Positions 1-10,996 of a DNA stretch of 52,027 nt are shown here, in pieces (positions within the stretch are counted from its first letter, which is position 1; each line of letters starts with the position of its first letter). The stretch is from Welwitschia mirabilis. Taxonomy: Eukaryota > Gnetophyta > Gnetopsida > Welwitschiales. Under the pieces are notes generated by a model. It saw only the letters and a program-made list of their open reading frames with translations. It was not told the origin of the DNA and did no database searches. The stretch lies in contig JBOZIK010000001.1 of assembly GCA_051453625.1 (NCBI GenBank), positions 235,557,324-235,609,350 of the forward strand, in the 5' to 3' direction. Position numbers and translations under genes: made by a program.

Positions 1-837
1 TAAACTGCATGTTTTCGTCTTGTGCTCCTTGAATGTCAATTGTCATAGAAACTGAGCATTTATCTATTAGTTTATCTACAAAACAACTCAAAATACACTA
101 TTAAATACACTTAAGTTGGCGTCGCAACAATTAGCTAGGCATAAAATAATAAAAATCCTTATTAGAGTGAGAGACCTTAGGAGGAAAATAGTTACCTTGG
201 CTCAATCTAAAAAACAATCTTATGCTTTCTTCTGGGACCTAAATTAGGTCATGATGAGGATGGGTGATGGCAGCTATATGAGGATTAACGAAAGAATATA
301 GAGAATTAAGAATGAAGAGAATAATAGAATGGCATAAATAAAAGGAAAGAAAACTACATAGATCTAAACTTTTAGAGGAGAATATCTATGAGAAATCCTA
401 CTCAATAACTCATTGCTGAATTTTCAATTCAACAGATCTAATATTTGTGGAATTCTAAGAAATGACAAAATAGAGTCTTTAAGCCATTCCTTGATTTGAA
501 AATGCTACAACTAGAAGCATTAGAGAATAGCTTCTATTTCTAGAGAAAGCAAACTGTAAAATACATATATAAAATATGAAAAAATCACTAAAAGACAATA
601 TGAGCGATGTCACATAGAATAATAATAGTAAAAATAGAAAAAGAAAAGTTTCCAATTGACTAAAATTCATAAGAAAAATAAGGTAAAAATGAGGAATCCA
701 TGGTGTATTTATAATAGAAAACCCAAGGTAACTAAACCTTAGGAGTAAACTTGACTATAATTAACTAACTTATAATTAACTATAGTTAAACTATAGTTAA
801 ATGTGGTTAGGTGATAGTACTAGATCCCATAATGATA
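1..837. other. AT-rich spacer, no gene
   Basis: No sustained reading frame or recognisable repeat unit is visible. The only local structure is a doubled palindromic AACTATAGTT block at about 779-800. Short open frames here (for example 479-670 on the minus strand) are low-complexity and look like chance. Confidence 0.6.
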
Positions 838-1830
838 CAACATTTCACATAACCAACATCGCACTTAGAAGGACAATGTCACACTCAAGAGTCTAATGTT
901 GCACTTCAGTGTCTGATATAGCACTTGTCTCCTACCTAAATTTGATAGATCTTGCTTGGATCTAATGTTAAATTGCACTCCTCTAGCCTATTTTGTAATA
1001 AGGCTTTAATGTCATACCCTAATCTTTGATGTCCCACTTCGGGAATTAACTTCATAATTTTGTGTTGGACGTTACACTTACCTCCATAAGATTTCAACAT
1101 CTTCTACTCACTTATAACATCATCATTTCAATCCTACCTACATGTGTTACAAGTTTTGGATGCTTAATATTGCTCTTGAGTTTCTTACATTACATTTATC
1201 CATGTGAGACTCCAACACCTTTCAGCTATCTTAGATATTGCTTTTTTCACTCCAAATCCACACCATGACAAATCCTTTGATGTTGTATGTAGCTACCTAA
1301 TATCACACTTGAGTGTCTGACATCATATTTAGGTATTTGATGTTATACTTAAGTGTTGACATTGTACTTAAATCCATAGAACTCTAATGCCTCCTACAGG
1401 TTTTGATGTTGCAGTTGGATGTCTGAGGTCTCACTTTTATGCCTGATGTCATACTTGGATTCCTAATGTTACACTTGCCTCTATAATCCTCTGGCACCAT
1501 CTAGGCACCCTTAGCATCACCCTTTTTGCTCTATCTTTCTCACAATAATGGTCTCTAATTTCATTTTTGGGCATCTGACATTACACTTGGGTATCTAATG
1601 TCACACGTGGATGTTTAATGAACACTTATTCCTATAAGACCTTGGAACCTCTCGTTTAACTTCAATAGTTACTACCTCATTTGTGCTTACTTCATAGTGA
1701 AGCTTTAAAGTCATATGAGGATGTCCAATTTTACACTTAACTATATATCATCACATTCAAATATACAATCTCAAGCTTTGATCACAACATGTGTGTATCA
1801 TCCAACATCATACTTGGAGTACCCAATCAT
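838..1830. repeat. Degenerate 21-22 bp minisatellite
   Basis: A core close to TGATGTYRCACTTGRGTGTC recurs many times. Clear copies lie near 868-930, 1300-1370, 1400-1475 and 1570-1620, with outlying half-copies to about 1825. Units drift in length between roughly 18 and 24 bp and are strongly diverged, with unrelated AT-rich inserts between groups. The open frames at 1062-1268 and 1715-1945 are by-products of the repeat and have no protein-like character. Whether the array is free-standing or part of a transposon LTR cannot be decided here. Confidence 0.6.
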
Positions 1831-2520
1831 GTACTTCCTTGATAGTTACCATAAAAGAGGACCTACATCCTTAAGAGTTATCATGATAACTATTAATGAT
1901 TCTTCTAACTATTTTTCTAACTACCATTTAGTTATAGATACCTAACTCTTTTAGTAGTGCATAAAAAAGATATAATACCATCAGAAAAAGTGTGGAATAC
2001 ACTCTAAAAAATGCAAAAAAAAAAAAAAGGAGAATTGTATGAGTCTAAGGGGATGTCAAACTAATTAGCACATTCTAGAATACCAAGTAAATGGAAGAAT
2101 AGATGAAATAAAGTTCCAACTTAACATTTACTTACAAAATAAACTTCTTGCTAGTAGGATTGATAACCTTCTCTCTCACTTGAAAGAAAAACCAATCAAA
2201 TAAAATCTAAGAACATCCTAAGAATAACCATCTATGTTTGGATAACATACTCTAACTAGTACATTTGACATTTAAAATATCAAATAAGATTGCTAAACAC
2301 ATAGATGAATCTCTAAGCCTTCCTATTAATTTAAGCAAATAACTACAATATAAATCAATGAAAAGGAGAGAAGATTGAGAAAATGATATGCCTCAAAGTG
2401 TACATAGGCAAATAAGGGGTAAGTGAAGAAGCCATTTCATAGATTTGTCAAATAGAAATCTACATTACCCTTTCAAATGTTTCACCATAATGATGATGCA
2501 CATGTAACATTATCTTTCTT
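1831..2520. other. AT-rich spacer upstream of gypsy gag
   Basis: No gene is recognised. The position should correspond to the 5' LTR and leader of the chromovirus whose gag follows, but no primer site or terminal TG/CA pair could be placed. A poly(A) run of about 14 lies at 2015-2028. Confidence 0.4.
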
Positions 2521-3060
2521 TTAGGAAATGCATAGGAATGGAGATCCAAATGCCAATAGAAACATCCCCAATGAATACCCTGAAACATCTTTATAGAGGA
2601 AATCAAAAGGAAATTCATTAATAAATACTTCATAGAAGATCAAATGGTGGAATTCTAATGCCTCCACTTAGGAAAACACCTTCTAGATGAATACTGGTCT
2701 AAATTTCAACACCTTATGAAATATCAAAGGAACTTTTCAAAGAAGTAGTTGATTAATAGTTTTATTATAACTCTACAAACCAAACTTAGAAGTGCCCTAT
2801 GCATCTTTGAAATCAAATTTACTAAAGATTCCTATTGTAAAATAATACATTATCTTTAAGAATAAGTAAATCAATGGAATGAGCCCCACCACTCATAAGT
2901 GGATAAACCTAAGATAACTAATATTCCATTGGCATGTGAAACTTTTAGAACAAAAATTACCTATTATGAATGCCACAAGAAGGATCATATTAATAGATAT
3001 TTTTCATCCAAAGCTTTAAGCACCAAATCTCCCTTAAAAGAGTTAGATTAAAGCCTTATA
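2521..3060 (+). pseudogene. Ty3/gypsy gag, decayed
   Basis: In the family, Gag forms the particle and binds element RNA. Around 2599-2860 the translation keeps the retrotransposon Gag spacing: an FINKYF-like start, then EF, a LHLGK-like segment, DEYWSKFQHL, and TKLRSAL. At 2962-3003 the zinc knuckle is readable as a C-x2-C-x4-H-x4-C relic: Cys4 (2971) and His9 (2986) remain, Cys1 is Tyr, the Gly before His is Asp, and Cys14 is Phe. Several stops and frame changes interrupt the frame. The start codon and N-terminus cannot be assigned. The order gag, protease-size gap, RT matches the downstream pol fragment, so both belong to one element. Confidence 0.7.
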
Positions 3061-3560
3061 AAATTTAGTCACATAACCAAAAAGGGTGTATGACATCATC
3101 CAAAGAAATGCAATTCATAATTAATATTTTATTTTGGAATTACATGGTTATATTTTATGTTTTTTTATTTCATTCCTAGTTAATAGTAGTTCCTTCCATT
3201 ATTTTATTTCTCTAGTATTATTTTTTAAATTAAACATTATCCCATTTAAAGAGTAAAAATCTATCATAAGGGTTGTAGGGGTAGTTTCTTACATAGAAGA
3301 GGAGTATCATTCTCATCAATTATACTATTCATTATGTATACTTTATGGATAATTTTTATGTTTTTTACATTGAAGAATATCATGCCATTTTGGGAATTTC
3401 CTTCTTAATTATACAAAATGTTTGAATTAACTTTTATCAATACACCCTCTTACTAACAACTTTATTCATAGAACATAGATTTTAAAAGCAATTAAAAAGT
3501 AATAAGCCTCTATTGCCTTGATTTAGGTAGAAAACTATAAAAGAGATCCCACATTACCAA
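3061..3560 (+). other. Gag-RT linker, expected protease zone
   Basis: This lies where the gypsy aspartic protease should be. No D-[ST]-G motif or other protease signature survives, and the sequence is AT-rich with many stops. It is assigned by position only. Confidence 0.35.
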
Positions 3561-3568
3561 AATAATTA

Positions 3569-3812
3569 CAAGAATTTTTCATGGTATTTGAAGATTCTAA
3601 GAAGGTACCATCCAAGAGGAAATTGTAGTACATAATTGACTTAATGCCTAGTGCATAACTAATAGCTCAAGATCCCTCCTGATCCTTAGTGATAGAATTA
3701 AGAAAACTAAAACTAAAAATTGAGAAACTACTTTTGGATGGAAATATCCACCCTAGTGTAGTATCTTAATAAGCCTAAATACTCTTTATAAATAAAAATA
3801 ATGGTACATTAT
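3569..3812 (+). pseudogene. Ty3/gypsy reverse transcriptase, N-terminal part
   Basis: A single frame starting at 3569 reads through about 80 codons with six in-frame stops and no frameshift. It shows the conserved lead-in to gypsy RT: FMVFEDSKKVPSKRKL, then a PSA..IAQDPS segment, an ELRKLKLKIEKLLLDG helix, and LFINKNNGTL. The latter is the KKKDGT-type strand just before the LCIDYRELN motif. The frame stops dead at 3812, the copia insertion point, and the missing continuation is found at 10997. Confidence 0.88.
3808..3812. repeat. Target site duplication ATTAT (left)
   Basis: ATTAT directly precedes the 5' LTR of the copia element and is repeated at 10992-10996 directly after its 3' LTR. Five bases is the usual copia duplication length. 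Confidence 0.85.
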
Positions 3813-5113
3813 GGTTAGATTATGTTTTACCAATTGATATAAAACTAATATTTTCTATGTAGTAAATTTTGTGTATCTTGTGTAGAAGATGTTAAAATTA
3901 CTTGAAAGTCTAAAGATGAAGCCAAAACTATTAAATTATGATCACTTGAAACCTATTAAGTTCATTTACCCTCTTGAGGAATCGCCTAGACCTATGATGA
4001 GATTGACGAATCTGTGAACCTGTAAACAGTACTTTTGAACCAATTATTAAGGGGTTGACTAGATCTTTGAATAGGTCAATTGAACCTAAGCTTTATGCAG
4101 CTGATACTCCTGATTTGATCATCATGTGGTCAACCAGACACCTAAAGGGGTTGACTAGACCTAATGCAGGAAATTAAAAAGATCTTTATCAGGACTAGTA
4201 GGTGATCAGACTTAATGGCAGGTGACCAGATGGGAATCAACAATACCCAGATAGGGTTGACTGAACATGAAGTCATAAGAAAGTGGGGTGACTAAAAATT
4301 TTACTCATGTGACCTATCTAAGTTACAGCACCAGATGGAGTCAACTAATCTTTTAAGAGGTTGACCGGACGAAACATAACTAAAAATTTCTAACCATGTT
4401 GTATCCATTACGTATCCATTAGATGTTATTTTCTAGTCATTTATAGCCATTAGAAGTACATTTTCAAATGTATTAAATCCTAAAAGCCTTCTAATATAAA
4501 TAGCTAAGAGATAGAATACTAAAGAACCTTTTTCAAAGTCATTAACAAGTATTAAAATCTTTTAATATTCGCAATTGAGTTTTGGCATTTGTACTCCTGA
4601 CCAAGGAAGATCTATTATTCATATTCTCTCTACATTCAAGGTTAGATATAGTGCTTTATATGGTATACATCTATAGAATAAGAGCTCCATCAAATCCACT
4701 ATATCAAGAATAAGTGATATTTGTGCATCAAGGAATTCTTACCATTACTACTACATCCTTTAAACATTGAGACTAAGCCTGTAAAAGTCCATTTGTTAAG
4801 GTTACAGCTAAATATGTAATACCTAAAAGAGTTAACAAAGTTCTAGATTAAGCTTAGGGATAAGTTAATTCTTGAGAGTGGAGTAGGAGGTTTCCTGAAC
4901 CACTATAAAATCCTATGTGTGCATCTATTTGGTATTTTATGCTCTCTGTCAGTTTGATTACTTTGAATATGTTTAGCTTTTCTTCATATAAACATTTTTA
5001 TTAGAATATTATTTGGATCAAGCCTTTAAAAATATCATGAATTATTAGTTCATCTTATTTTAATTTTTAAAGAACCTATTCACCCCTCCTTCTAAGGTTA
5101 TTAATCCTTTTCA
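3813..5113 (+). repeat. 5' LTR of the copia element
   Basis: It aligns to the 3' LTR from the first base with no indel over the first 38 positions, using the start GGTTAG against TGTTAG, and ends in CA at 5112-5113. The first T of the expected TG is now G. It holds about a dozen degenerate copies of a GGTTGACTAGAC-like motif at 3990-4370, one nearly intact (GGTTGACCGGAC, about 4360). A TATA box lies at 4495-4502. Confidence 0.9.
4495..4502 (+). promoter_or_regulatory. LTR TATA box
   Basis: TATAAATA lies about 680 bp into the LTR and is conserved at the equivalent place in the 3' LTR (10390-10397). This is a plausible start-site element for element transcription. No promoter activity can be inferred today. 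Confidence 0.55.
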
Positions 5114-5115
5114 TT

Positions 5116-5127
5116 TGATATCAAAGC
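5116..5127 (+). other. Primer binding site, tRNA-iMet type
   Basis: TGATATCAAAGC follows the LTR by two bases. It differs from the common plant copia primer site TGGTATCAGAGC at two positions, both G to A. Confidence 0.75.
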
Positions 5128-5330
5128 TATATTAATTCTTTTCTTAGATTTTAACTAATCTAGGCTTTAGAACCCTAAAATAAGTATTTCCTTTTTTGAC
5201 TTTTTAAATATGCCCTTTCTAGACATCTCAACTATTTGTATATTTTGTATAACATTAGATATATTTTCAAATAGATTTCAAATAGTAAAAATATAAAGGA
5301 ATCAAGTTAAAGGGATAAAAGAGTAGCTCA

Positions 5331-5641
5331 AAAATCTGACATAGAAAGGATACTTTCCTTCATGGCACCTTTGCCTCCTTTAAAAAATGTGCCCAATACA
5401 TTAAAGCATGTTAACTTTAATGTGATTGATGAGGAATAGGATGAGCTGGGAGATGTCTATTAAGAGATATATCGAGAATGTGAAAAACTATCTAAAAATA
5501 TAAAGAATCTAAACAAGATTATAAAGTCTCTCATCAAGGAAAATGAGGAAATGGAATCAAGTTTTAAAAAAATCAAATAAAAAAACTCAAACCTCACTCT
5601 ATAGGTAAAAGAGTTATCTTATTTTGTTAATAAATTTTCTA
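5331..5641 (+). pseudogene. Copia gag, C-terminal coiled-coil part
   Basis: The translation is rich in Lys, Glu and Leu with heptad-like spacing, including segments such as ECEKLSKNIKNLNKII and SLIKENEEMESSFKK. It resembles the coiled region many plant copia Gags carry near the zinc knuckle and protease. The N-terminal Gag core is not recognisable between the primer site and here, so it is deleted or eroded. The stretch ends at an assembly gap. Confidence 0.5.
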
Positions 5642-5748
5642 NNNNNNNNNNNNNNNNNNNNNNNNNNNNNNNNNNNNNNNNNNNNNNNNNNNNNNNNNNN
5701 NNNNNNNNNNNNNNNNNNNNNNNNNNNNNNNNNNNNNNNNNNNNNNNN
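5642..5748. other. Assembly gap (107 N)
   Basis: The run of N lies inside the copia gag-protease region, so the zinc knuckle cannot be assessed. Confidence 0.99.
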
Positions 5749-7200
5749 ACATGGAAGAGTAAGTTCTTTTTAAAAGTTACTTATCATTTCTATGGAAAAA
5801 TTAATCATTCAAAACATTTATGTAATGCTGGAAAATTAATGTTCTTCTCAAACTCAATTAGTGCTTTTCCTTTTAAATTTATTTCTAAAGGCGGTGTACC
5901 ACACAAGTCTAAAAAGACTATGTGGATGAAATCTAATGATCTCAAAAGTATTTTAATTCAAATAGCTTTCAACGTTTTAAATAACACTAGTTGGTATTTA
6001 GATAGTGGGTGTTAAAGGTATATGATAGAAGAAAAATCTAGATTCAAGCAACTAAGCAATTTTAATGGAGTATAAGTAACTTTTGGTGACAATGGAAGAG
6101 TAAAAATAGAAGGCTTTAGAAGCATTGGTGGAGGTAACTTTTCTAGAATTAATAAAGTTTTGTATGTAAATGATTTAAAGCATAATTTATTAAGCATCAG
6201 ACAAATTTATAATAAAGGTCACAAAGTAGTCTTTGATAAATAAAAATATGAAATTTTTCATGGGAAATCTAATGATGTAGTTCTTAGAGCACGTATAATA
6301 GATAACATATATAGCATAGATCAATCATTTTCTCAATGTTATTTTTCAAATGTTCCTCAAGAAGAGCTTTGACATAAATGATTACATCATGTTAATTATG
6401 ATCAATTGAAAATGATTATTCATAAAAACATTATAAAAGGTATCCCTAAGATAAATGTAAAAAAATAAGGTTTATGTGATGCATGCTAAAAGGGAAAACA
6501 AATTAGGACTTGACATAAAATTAAAAAATAAACTTCCACATCTATGCCATTAGAGCTTTTCATATGGATCTAGTAGGCCCTACTCAAACTTGAAATCTAG
6601 GTGAAAAACATTATTTTCTCACTATGATTGACAATTTCTCTAGATATACTTGGGTAGCCTTCTTGTCAAACAAGTTTGAAGCATACAAACATTGAATTAA
6701 GATATGCAAAAAGATTTAAAATGAAAAGGGGTATACCATAAAAAAAGGAAGTGATTATGGTGGTGAATTTGAAAATTATTTTTTGAGAAATATTACATTG
6801 AAAATAGAATTGACCATTAATTTTCAGCCCAAAAAATACCATAACAAAATGGTATAGCTAAAATAAAGAACAGAGTCCTCTAAGAAATGGCATAAACTAT
6901 GCTAAATGATAAGGAGGTCTCTAAATCTTTTTGGGCTGAGGTAGTTAGCATAACATGATACATTGTTAATAGAGTATATCTTAGGCTTGATATAGATAAA
7001 GCATCATATGAGTTATGAAAAAGAAGACAACCTAATGTGTCATATTTTAAAGTCTTATGAAGTAAATGCTAGGTGATGAAAGATAGAAAATACTTGAGCA
7101 AATTTGAGTCTAAAGCAAATAAATCTCTCTTTTTAGGTTACTCAAACTAGAAGTAGATCCTATTATGTTTTTAATAAGAGAAGTTTAATGGTAGAAGAGT
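5749..7200 (+). pseudogene. Copia protease and integrase, decayed
   Basis: The protease active site is readable at 5992-6009 as WYLDSG, followed by a stop where the small loop residue should be, and by a TFGDN and LYVNDLKHNLLS block typical of copia (to about 6200). The GAG-pre-integrase motif at 6361-6410 has lost Trp and Arg to stops. The integrase core shows MDLVGPTQT near 6565, MIDNFSRYTWVAFLSNK near 6624, and SDYGGEFEN at 6750-6775, so catalytic Asp-type positions remain visible. FWAEVV follows near 6930. Many stops and some frame changes make it non-functional. It processed the polyprotein and inserted cDNA in the live ancestor. Confidence 0.9.
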
Positions 7201-7399
7201 TAATAAATATGTAAATTAATGAGATTGACATAAGACCAAACTTCTTAGATGAAGAGGAAGTCATAACTAGAAGTATCCCTATAACCAATGAAGGTTCTAC
7301 TAAAAGTAATGAAGTTTCAGCAAAAGAATGCATACCAAAATAGTCCAAATTACTTAAAGATCATCCTTTAAAATCTATTATTAAAGAAGTTAATTTAAA

Positions 7400-8520
7400 A
7401 ATAAAGATAAGAGGATCTATGAAAACTTTGTGTGCTTACATTTGGTATGTTTCAAAAATAGAACCCAATAAATTTGAAGAAGCTAAAATTCACAAGTGAA
7501 TAGATGATCACAATGCAAGATGAATTACAATAGTTCAAAAAAATAGTGTTTAAAATCTAGTATAAAGGCCAAAAGATAAAAATATCCTTGAAACTAAGTT
7601 GATTGTTTAAAAACAAATCTGATGAAGAAAACTATGTCATTAAAAATAAGGCAAGATTAGTAGCACAAGGCTATAATCAAATAGAAGACATTATGTAGGT
7701 GATACTTTTGCTCCTCTTACAAGGATAGATAGAATTAGAATGTTTTTTCTATTTATTTGCAGCCTTTAAAAATTTTAAAGTTTATCAAATGGATGTGAAG
7801 AGTGCTTTTCTAAATGATACTTTAAATGAAGAAGTCTATGTAGACAACCACAAGGTTTTATTCATCCTTATTAAATCAATCATGTGTATAGACTTAAAAA
7901 ATCTTTGTATGAATTAAAACAAGCTCTAAGAGCTTAATATAAGAAGCTATCCACCTTTTTAAATGAAAATGAATATATTTGTAGAACTATAGACAAAACC
8001 TTATTTATAAAGAACTTGAAAAGGGATTTCATTATTATACAGATTGACATATATAATATTATTTTTGGTGCCTTAAATAAAAAGTTATCAAAAAAATTGC
8101 AAGTAATATAACAACTCATTTTGAAATGAGTATGTTTAGTGAAGTAAAAATGTTTCTTGAACTATAGATTAAGCAATCTAAAGATGGAATATTTATTTCT
8201 CAATCCAAATATGAAAGAGATTTAATCAAACATTTTGAGCTAGAAAATACAAAACAACTAACACTCCTATGTTTACATCATGCAAAGTGAGTTTAGATGA
8301 GAATGATAAATTAGTAGATCAAAATTTTTATAGAAGTATGATTGGTAGCTTATTATATTTGACTATAAGTAGATTAGTTATTATGTTTAGTATTGGAGCT
8401 TTTGCAAGGTATCAATCCTAACCAAAAGAATCACATCTACAAGCAGTGAAAAGAATAATTAGGTATGTAAAAGGCAGATTTGATTATGGCTTATGTTATT
8501 CTATAGAGATATCTTTCTAA
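7400..8520 (+). pseudogene. Copia reverse transcriptase, decayed
   Basis: The domain follows integrase, as in all Ty1/copia elements. Readable blocks are NKARLVAQGYNQ (about 7645-7680), DTFAPLTRIDRIRM (about 7703), VYQMDVKSAFLNDTLNEEVY (7780-7842), RLKKSLYELKQALRA (about 7889), and the polymerase centre at 8034-8070. There YVDD has become DIYN, so both catalytic Asp residues are lost. Frame changes occur around 7690 and 7745. The 3' end runs into a 100 N gap whose left flank is repeated on the right. Confidence 0.9.
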
Positions 8521-8620
8521 NNNNNNNNNNNNNNNNNNNNNNNNNNNNNNNNNNNNNNNNNNNNNNNNNNNNNNNNNNNNNNNNNNNNNNNNNNNNNNNN
8601 NNNNNNNNNNNNNNNNNNNN
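8521..8620. other. Assembly gap (100 N) with duplicated flanks
   Basis: The 57 bases before the gap (8464-8520) recur after it (8621-8677) with one mismatch. The repeat is best read as one stretch present twice because the contigs were not merged. Confidence 0.95.
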
Positions 8621-8683
8621 TATGTAAAAGGCAGATTTGATTATGGCTTATGTTATCCTATAGAGATATCTTTCTAACTTATA

Positions 8684-9155
8684 GCATTTAGTGATGTAGA
8701 TTGGGCTGGTTATAAAGATGATAGAAAGAGCACAATTGGAAATTACTTTCTATTAGGTTCATATTTAGTAAGATGGACAAGTAAGAAATAAAACTTCATT
8801 TCTCTCTCTACTACAAAAGTAGAATATATTACAGTAGGTATTTGTTGCACTCATCTTTTATGGATGAAAGAAATGCTAAAGAATTTCAGTGTTAATTTTG
8901 ATCAAATCCCTATTTTCCATGACAACATGAGTGTTATAAACATATTAAAAAGTCCTATTTAGCACTCAACTAAACATATTGAGCTAAGACATCATTTCCT
9001 AAGAGATCAAGTTAAAAAAGGACACATCTCTATGAAATTTATGAGTATAGATGAACAACTAGTAGATATTTTTACTAAACCCCTGAATTTTGATACTTTT
9101 CTTCATATCAGAAATGAACTAGGGGTTATCTTGCTGTCTTATGGCTATTTGTAGG
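8684..9155 (+). pseudogene. Copia RNase H, nearly open
   Basis: This is the best preserved coding stretch of the window. It reads FSDVDWAGYKDDRKST, LVRWTSKK, a stop, SLSTTKVEYITVG, LLWMKEML, HDNMSVINI, TKHIELRHHFLRDQV and VDIFTKPL, ending at a stop at 9153-9155. The Asp of SDVDWAG, the Glu of VEY and the Asp of HDN match the copia RNase H acidic positions. Only two internal stops were seen. It would remove template RNA during reverse transcription. Confidence 0.92.
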
Positions 9156-9685
9156 ATAGTCAATTGGATTCTTGATTTGATTAATCAAATGTATTTGGTC
9201 GACTAAATTAAAAACCTGGTCATCTAGATCCTCTCAGTTCTGTAGGTCCTTAAGTTAAAGATGACAATGAAAAATAAAGGTTTCTTTTGTATTCTCTTTT
9301 TTTCTTTTCATTTTGATTATTTACTTTTGTTTTACTTATGAAATTTTATTCTCTCCTTTTTCATTGATGTTAAAAGTGAGAGAATTAGTTGTTCATATCT
9401 TTAGATGTGTTAACATGTACTTCGTTTTATGTTATAAACTATTTTCATTGAGTATTATAAATCCTTTGATAATCACATTGTGCTTTCATAACATTTGTGT
9501 TCTTAAACTCTCTAATGTGTATTATAAAATTATTTTATTTCAAGCATAAAATTTGAGTATTCAAAGTATCTTAATTTGGCTTTAAAAGGTGTAATATTTT
9601 GTAAAGAATAATAAGCGTTTTGTAAGGAGGAGTTTTTCTAAGTCCTAAATATTTTCACAACTAAGTATTATTTGCCATCAATGTC
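9156..9685 (+). other. Copia 3' untranslated spacer
   Basis: This is about 530 bp between the polyprotein stop and the polypurine tract. No extra gene is supported. The open frame at 9313-9549 is hydrophobic, T-rich and without a recognisable motif. Confidence 0.6.
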
Positions 9686-9696
9686 AAAAGGGGAGA
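9686..9696 (+). other. Polypurine tract of the copia element
   Basis: AAAAGGGGAGA ends two bases before the 3' LTR start TGTTAG. It is the expected primer for second-strand synthesis. Confidence 0.85.
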
Positions 9697-9697
9697 T

Positions 9698-10991
9698 TGT
9701 TAGATTATTTTTTGTCAATTAATGTCAAACTAATGTTTTCTATGTAGAAAATTTTATGTATCTTATGCAAAACATGTTAATCACTTTTAGGTCTAAATAT
9801 AGAGCCAAAACTATTGAATTCTGATCAATTGAAACATGTCAAGTTCATTTACCCTTTTAAGGGGTCAATCAAATGTATGATGGGGTTGACCAAATTCATG
9901 AACCTATGATTGGAACTCCTAAACCAATTATTAATGCATCGACTGGATCATTAAAAGGGTTAACTAGACCTAAGTTCTTTACATCTAATACTTCTAAGCT
10001 GATCACCATGGAGTTAACCAGACACCTAAAGGGATCAATCGAACACCTGAATGTATCGATTAGAACTGATGCAAGAAACGATAAAGATGTTTATTAGGAC
10101 TAGTAGATAACTGAACTTAATGACAGATGACTAGATGGGGATTGACCAGACCCAAATGAGATCAATTAGACATGGAGCCATAAGATACTAGGGTTACCAA
10201 AAATTTCACTTAGGTAACCTATTTAAGTTATGGTATCAGATGGGGTCAACTGAACTTTTGAGAAGTTGACTAGACAGAATGGAGCTGTAATTTTCTATAT
10301 ATTTTGTATTCATTAGATAACCATTTTCTAGGTGTTTATAGCCATTAGAAGTACATTTTAAAATGTATTAAACTCAAAAAACTTTTTAATATAAATAACC
10401 AAGAGATAGATGACTAAAGAACCTTTTTTGAACTCATAAGCAAGTACTGAAATATTATGATATTTACTATTGAGTCTTGATATTTGTAATCCTAATCAAG
10501 GAAGATCTATTATCTATATTCTCTCTATATTTAAGGTTAGATATAATTCTTTATATGATATACATCTATAGAAGGAGAGATCCATTAAATCCACTATATC
10601 AAGAATGAGTGATACTTGTGCATCAAGGCATTCTTACCATCACTACTACATCCTCTAAAGATTGAGACTGAGCCTGTAAAAGTCCATTTGTAAAGGTTAC
10701 AGGTAAACTTGTAATAACTAGAAGAGTTAACAAAGACCTAGATCAAGCTTGGGAATAAGCTAATAATTGAGAGTGGAGTATGAAATTTTCTGAACCATTA
10801 TAAAATCCTGTGTGCACATTTATTTAGTATTTTATGCTCTCTGTCAGTTTGATTAGTTTACTTCATATGCATAATTTTATTAATAAATTATTTTGAGCAA
10901 GCCTTTAATATATTGTAAATTATTAGTTCATATTATTTTAATTTTTAAAAAACATTTCACCCCTCCTTCCTAGGGTTCGCGATCCTTTTTA
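9698..10991 (+). repeat. 3' LTR of the copia element
   Basis: It starts TGTTAG and ends TA where the 5' LTR ends CA, a C to T change. It aligns over its whole length to 3813-5113 with a short deletion near 10850. It carries the TATA box at 10390-10397 and the same GTTGACTAGAC-like motif cluster (9850-10280). The open frame at 9873-10097 is an accident of that cluster. Confidence 0.92.
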
Positions 10992-10996
10992 ATTAT
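10992..10996. repeat. Target site duplication ATTAT (right)
   Basis: This is an exact repeat of 3808-3812. It lies inside the gypsy RT frame. Confidence 0.85.

Larger units (their letters stand above)
3813..10991 (+). mobile_element. Ty1/copia LTR retrotransposon, nearly full length, dead
   Basis: A complete architecture is visible: 5' LTR 3813-5113, primer site 5116-5127, gag coil, protease, integrase, RT, RNase H, polypurine tract 9686-9696, and 3' LTR 9698-10991, flanked by ATTAT duplications. Integrase before RT is diagnostic of Ty1/copia. Two N runs (5642-5748, 8521-8620) fall inside; the second carries a 57 bp duplicated flank. The LTRs differ at roughly one base in six over the first ~150 aligned positions, and all open frames are broken, so the insertion is old. 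Confidence 0.93.

Noticed and set aside
3807-3812. Copia 5' LTR starting at TGG (3812)
   Set aside because: Starting at 3813 aligns the two LTRs with no indel and gives exact ATTAT duplications, so the first T mutated to G instead.
9873-10097. 74-residue open frame
   Set aside because: It lies in the 3' LTR across the GTTGAC motif cluster and is not conserved as a frame in the 5' LTR.
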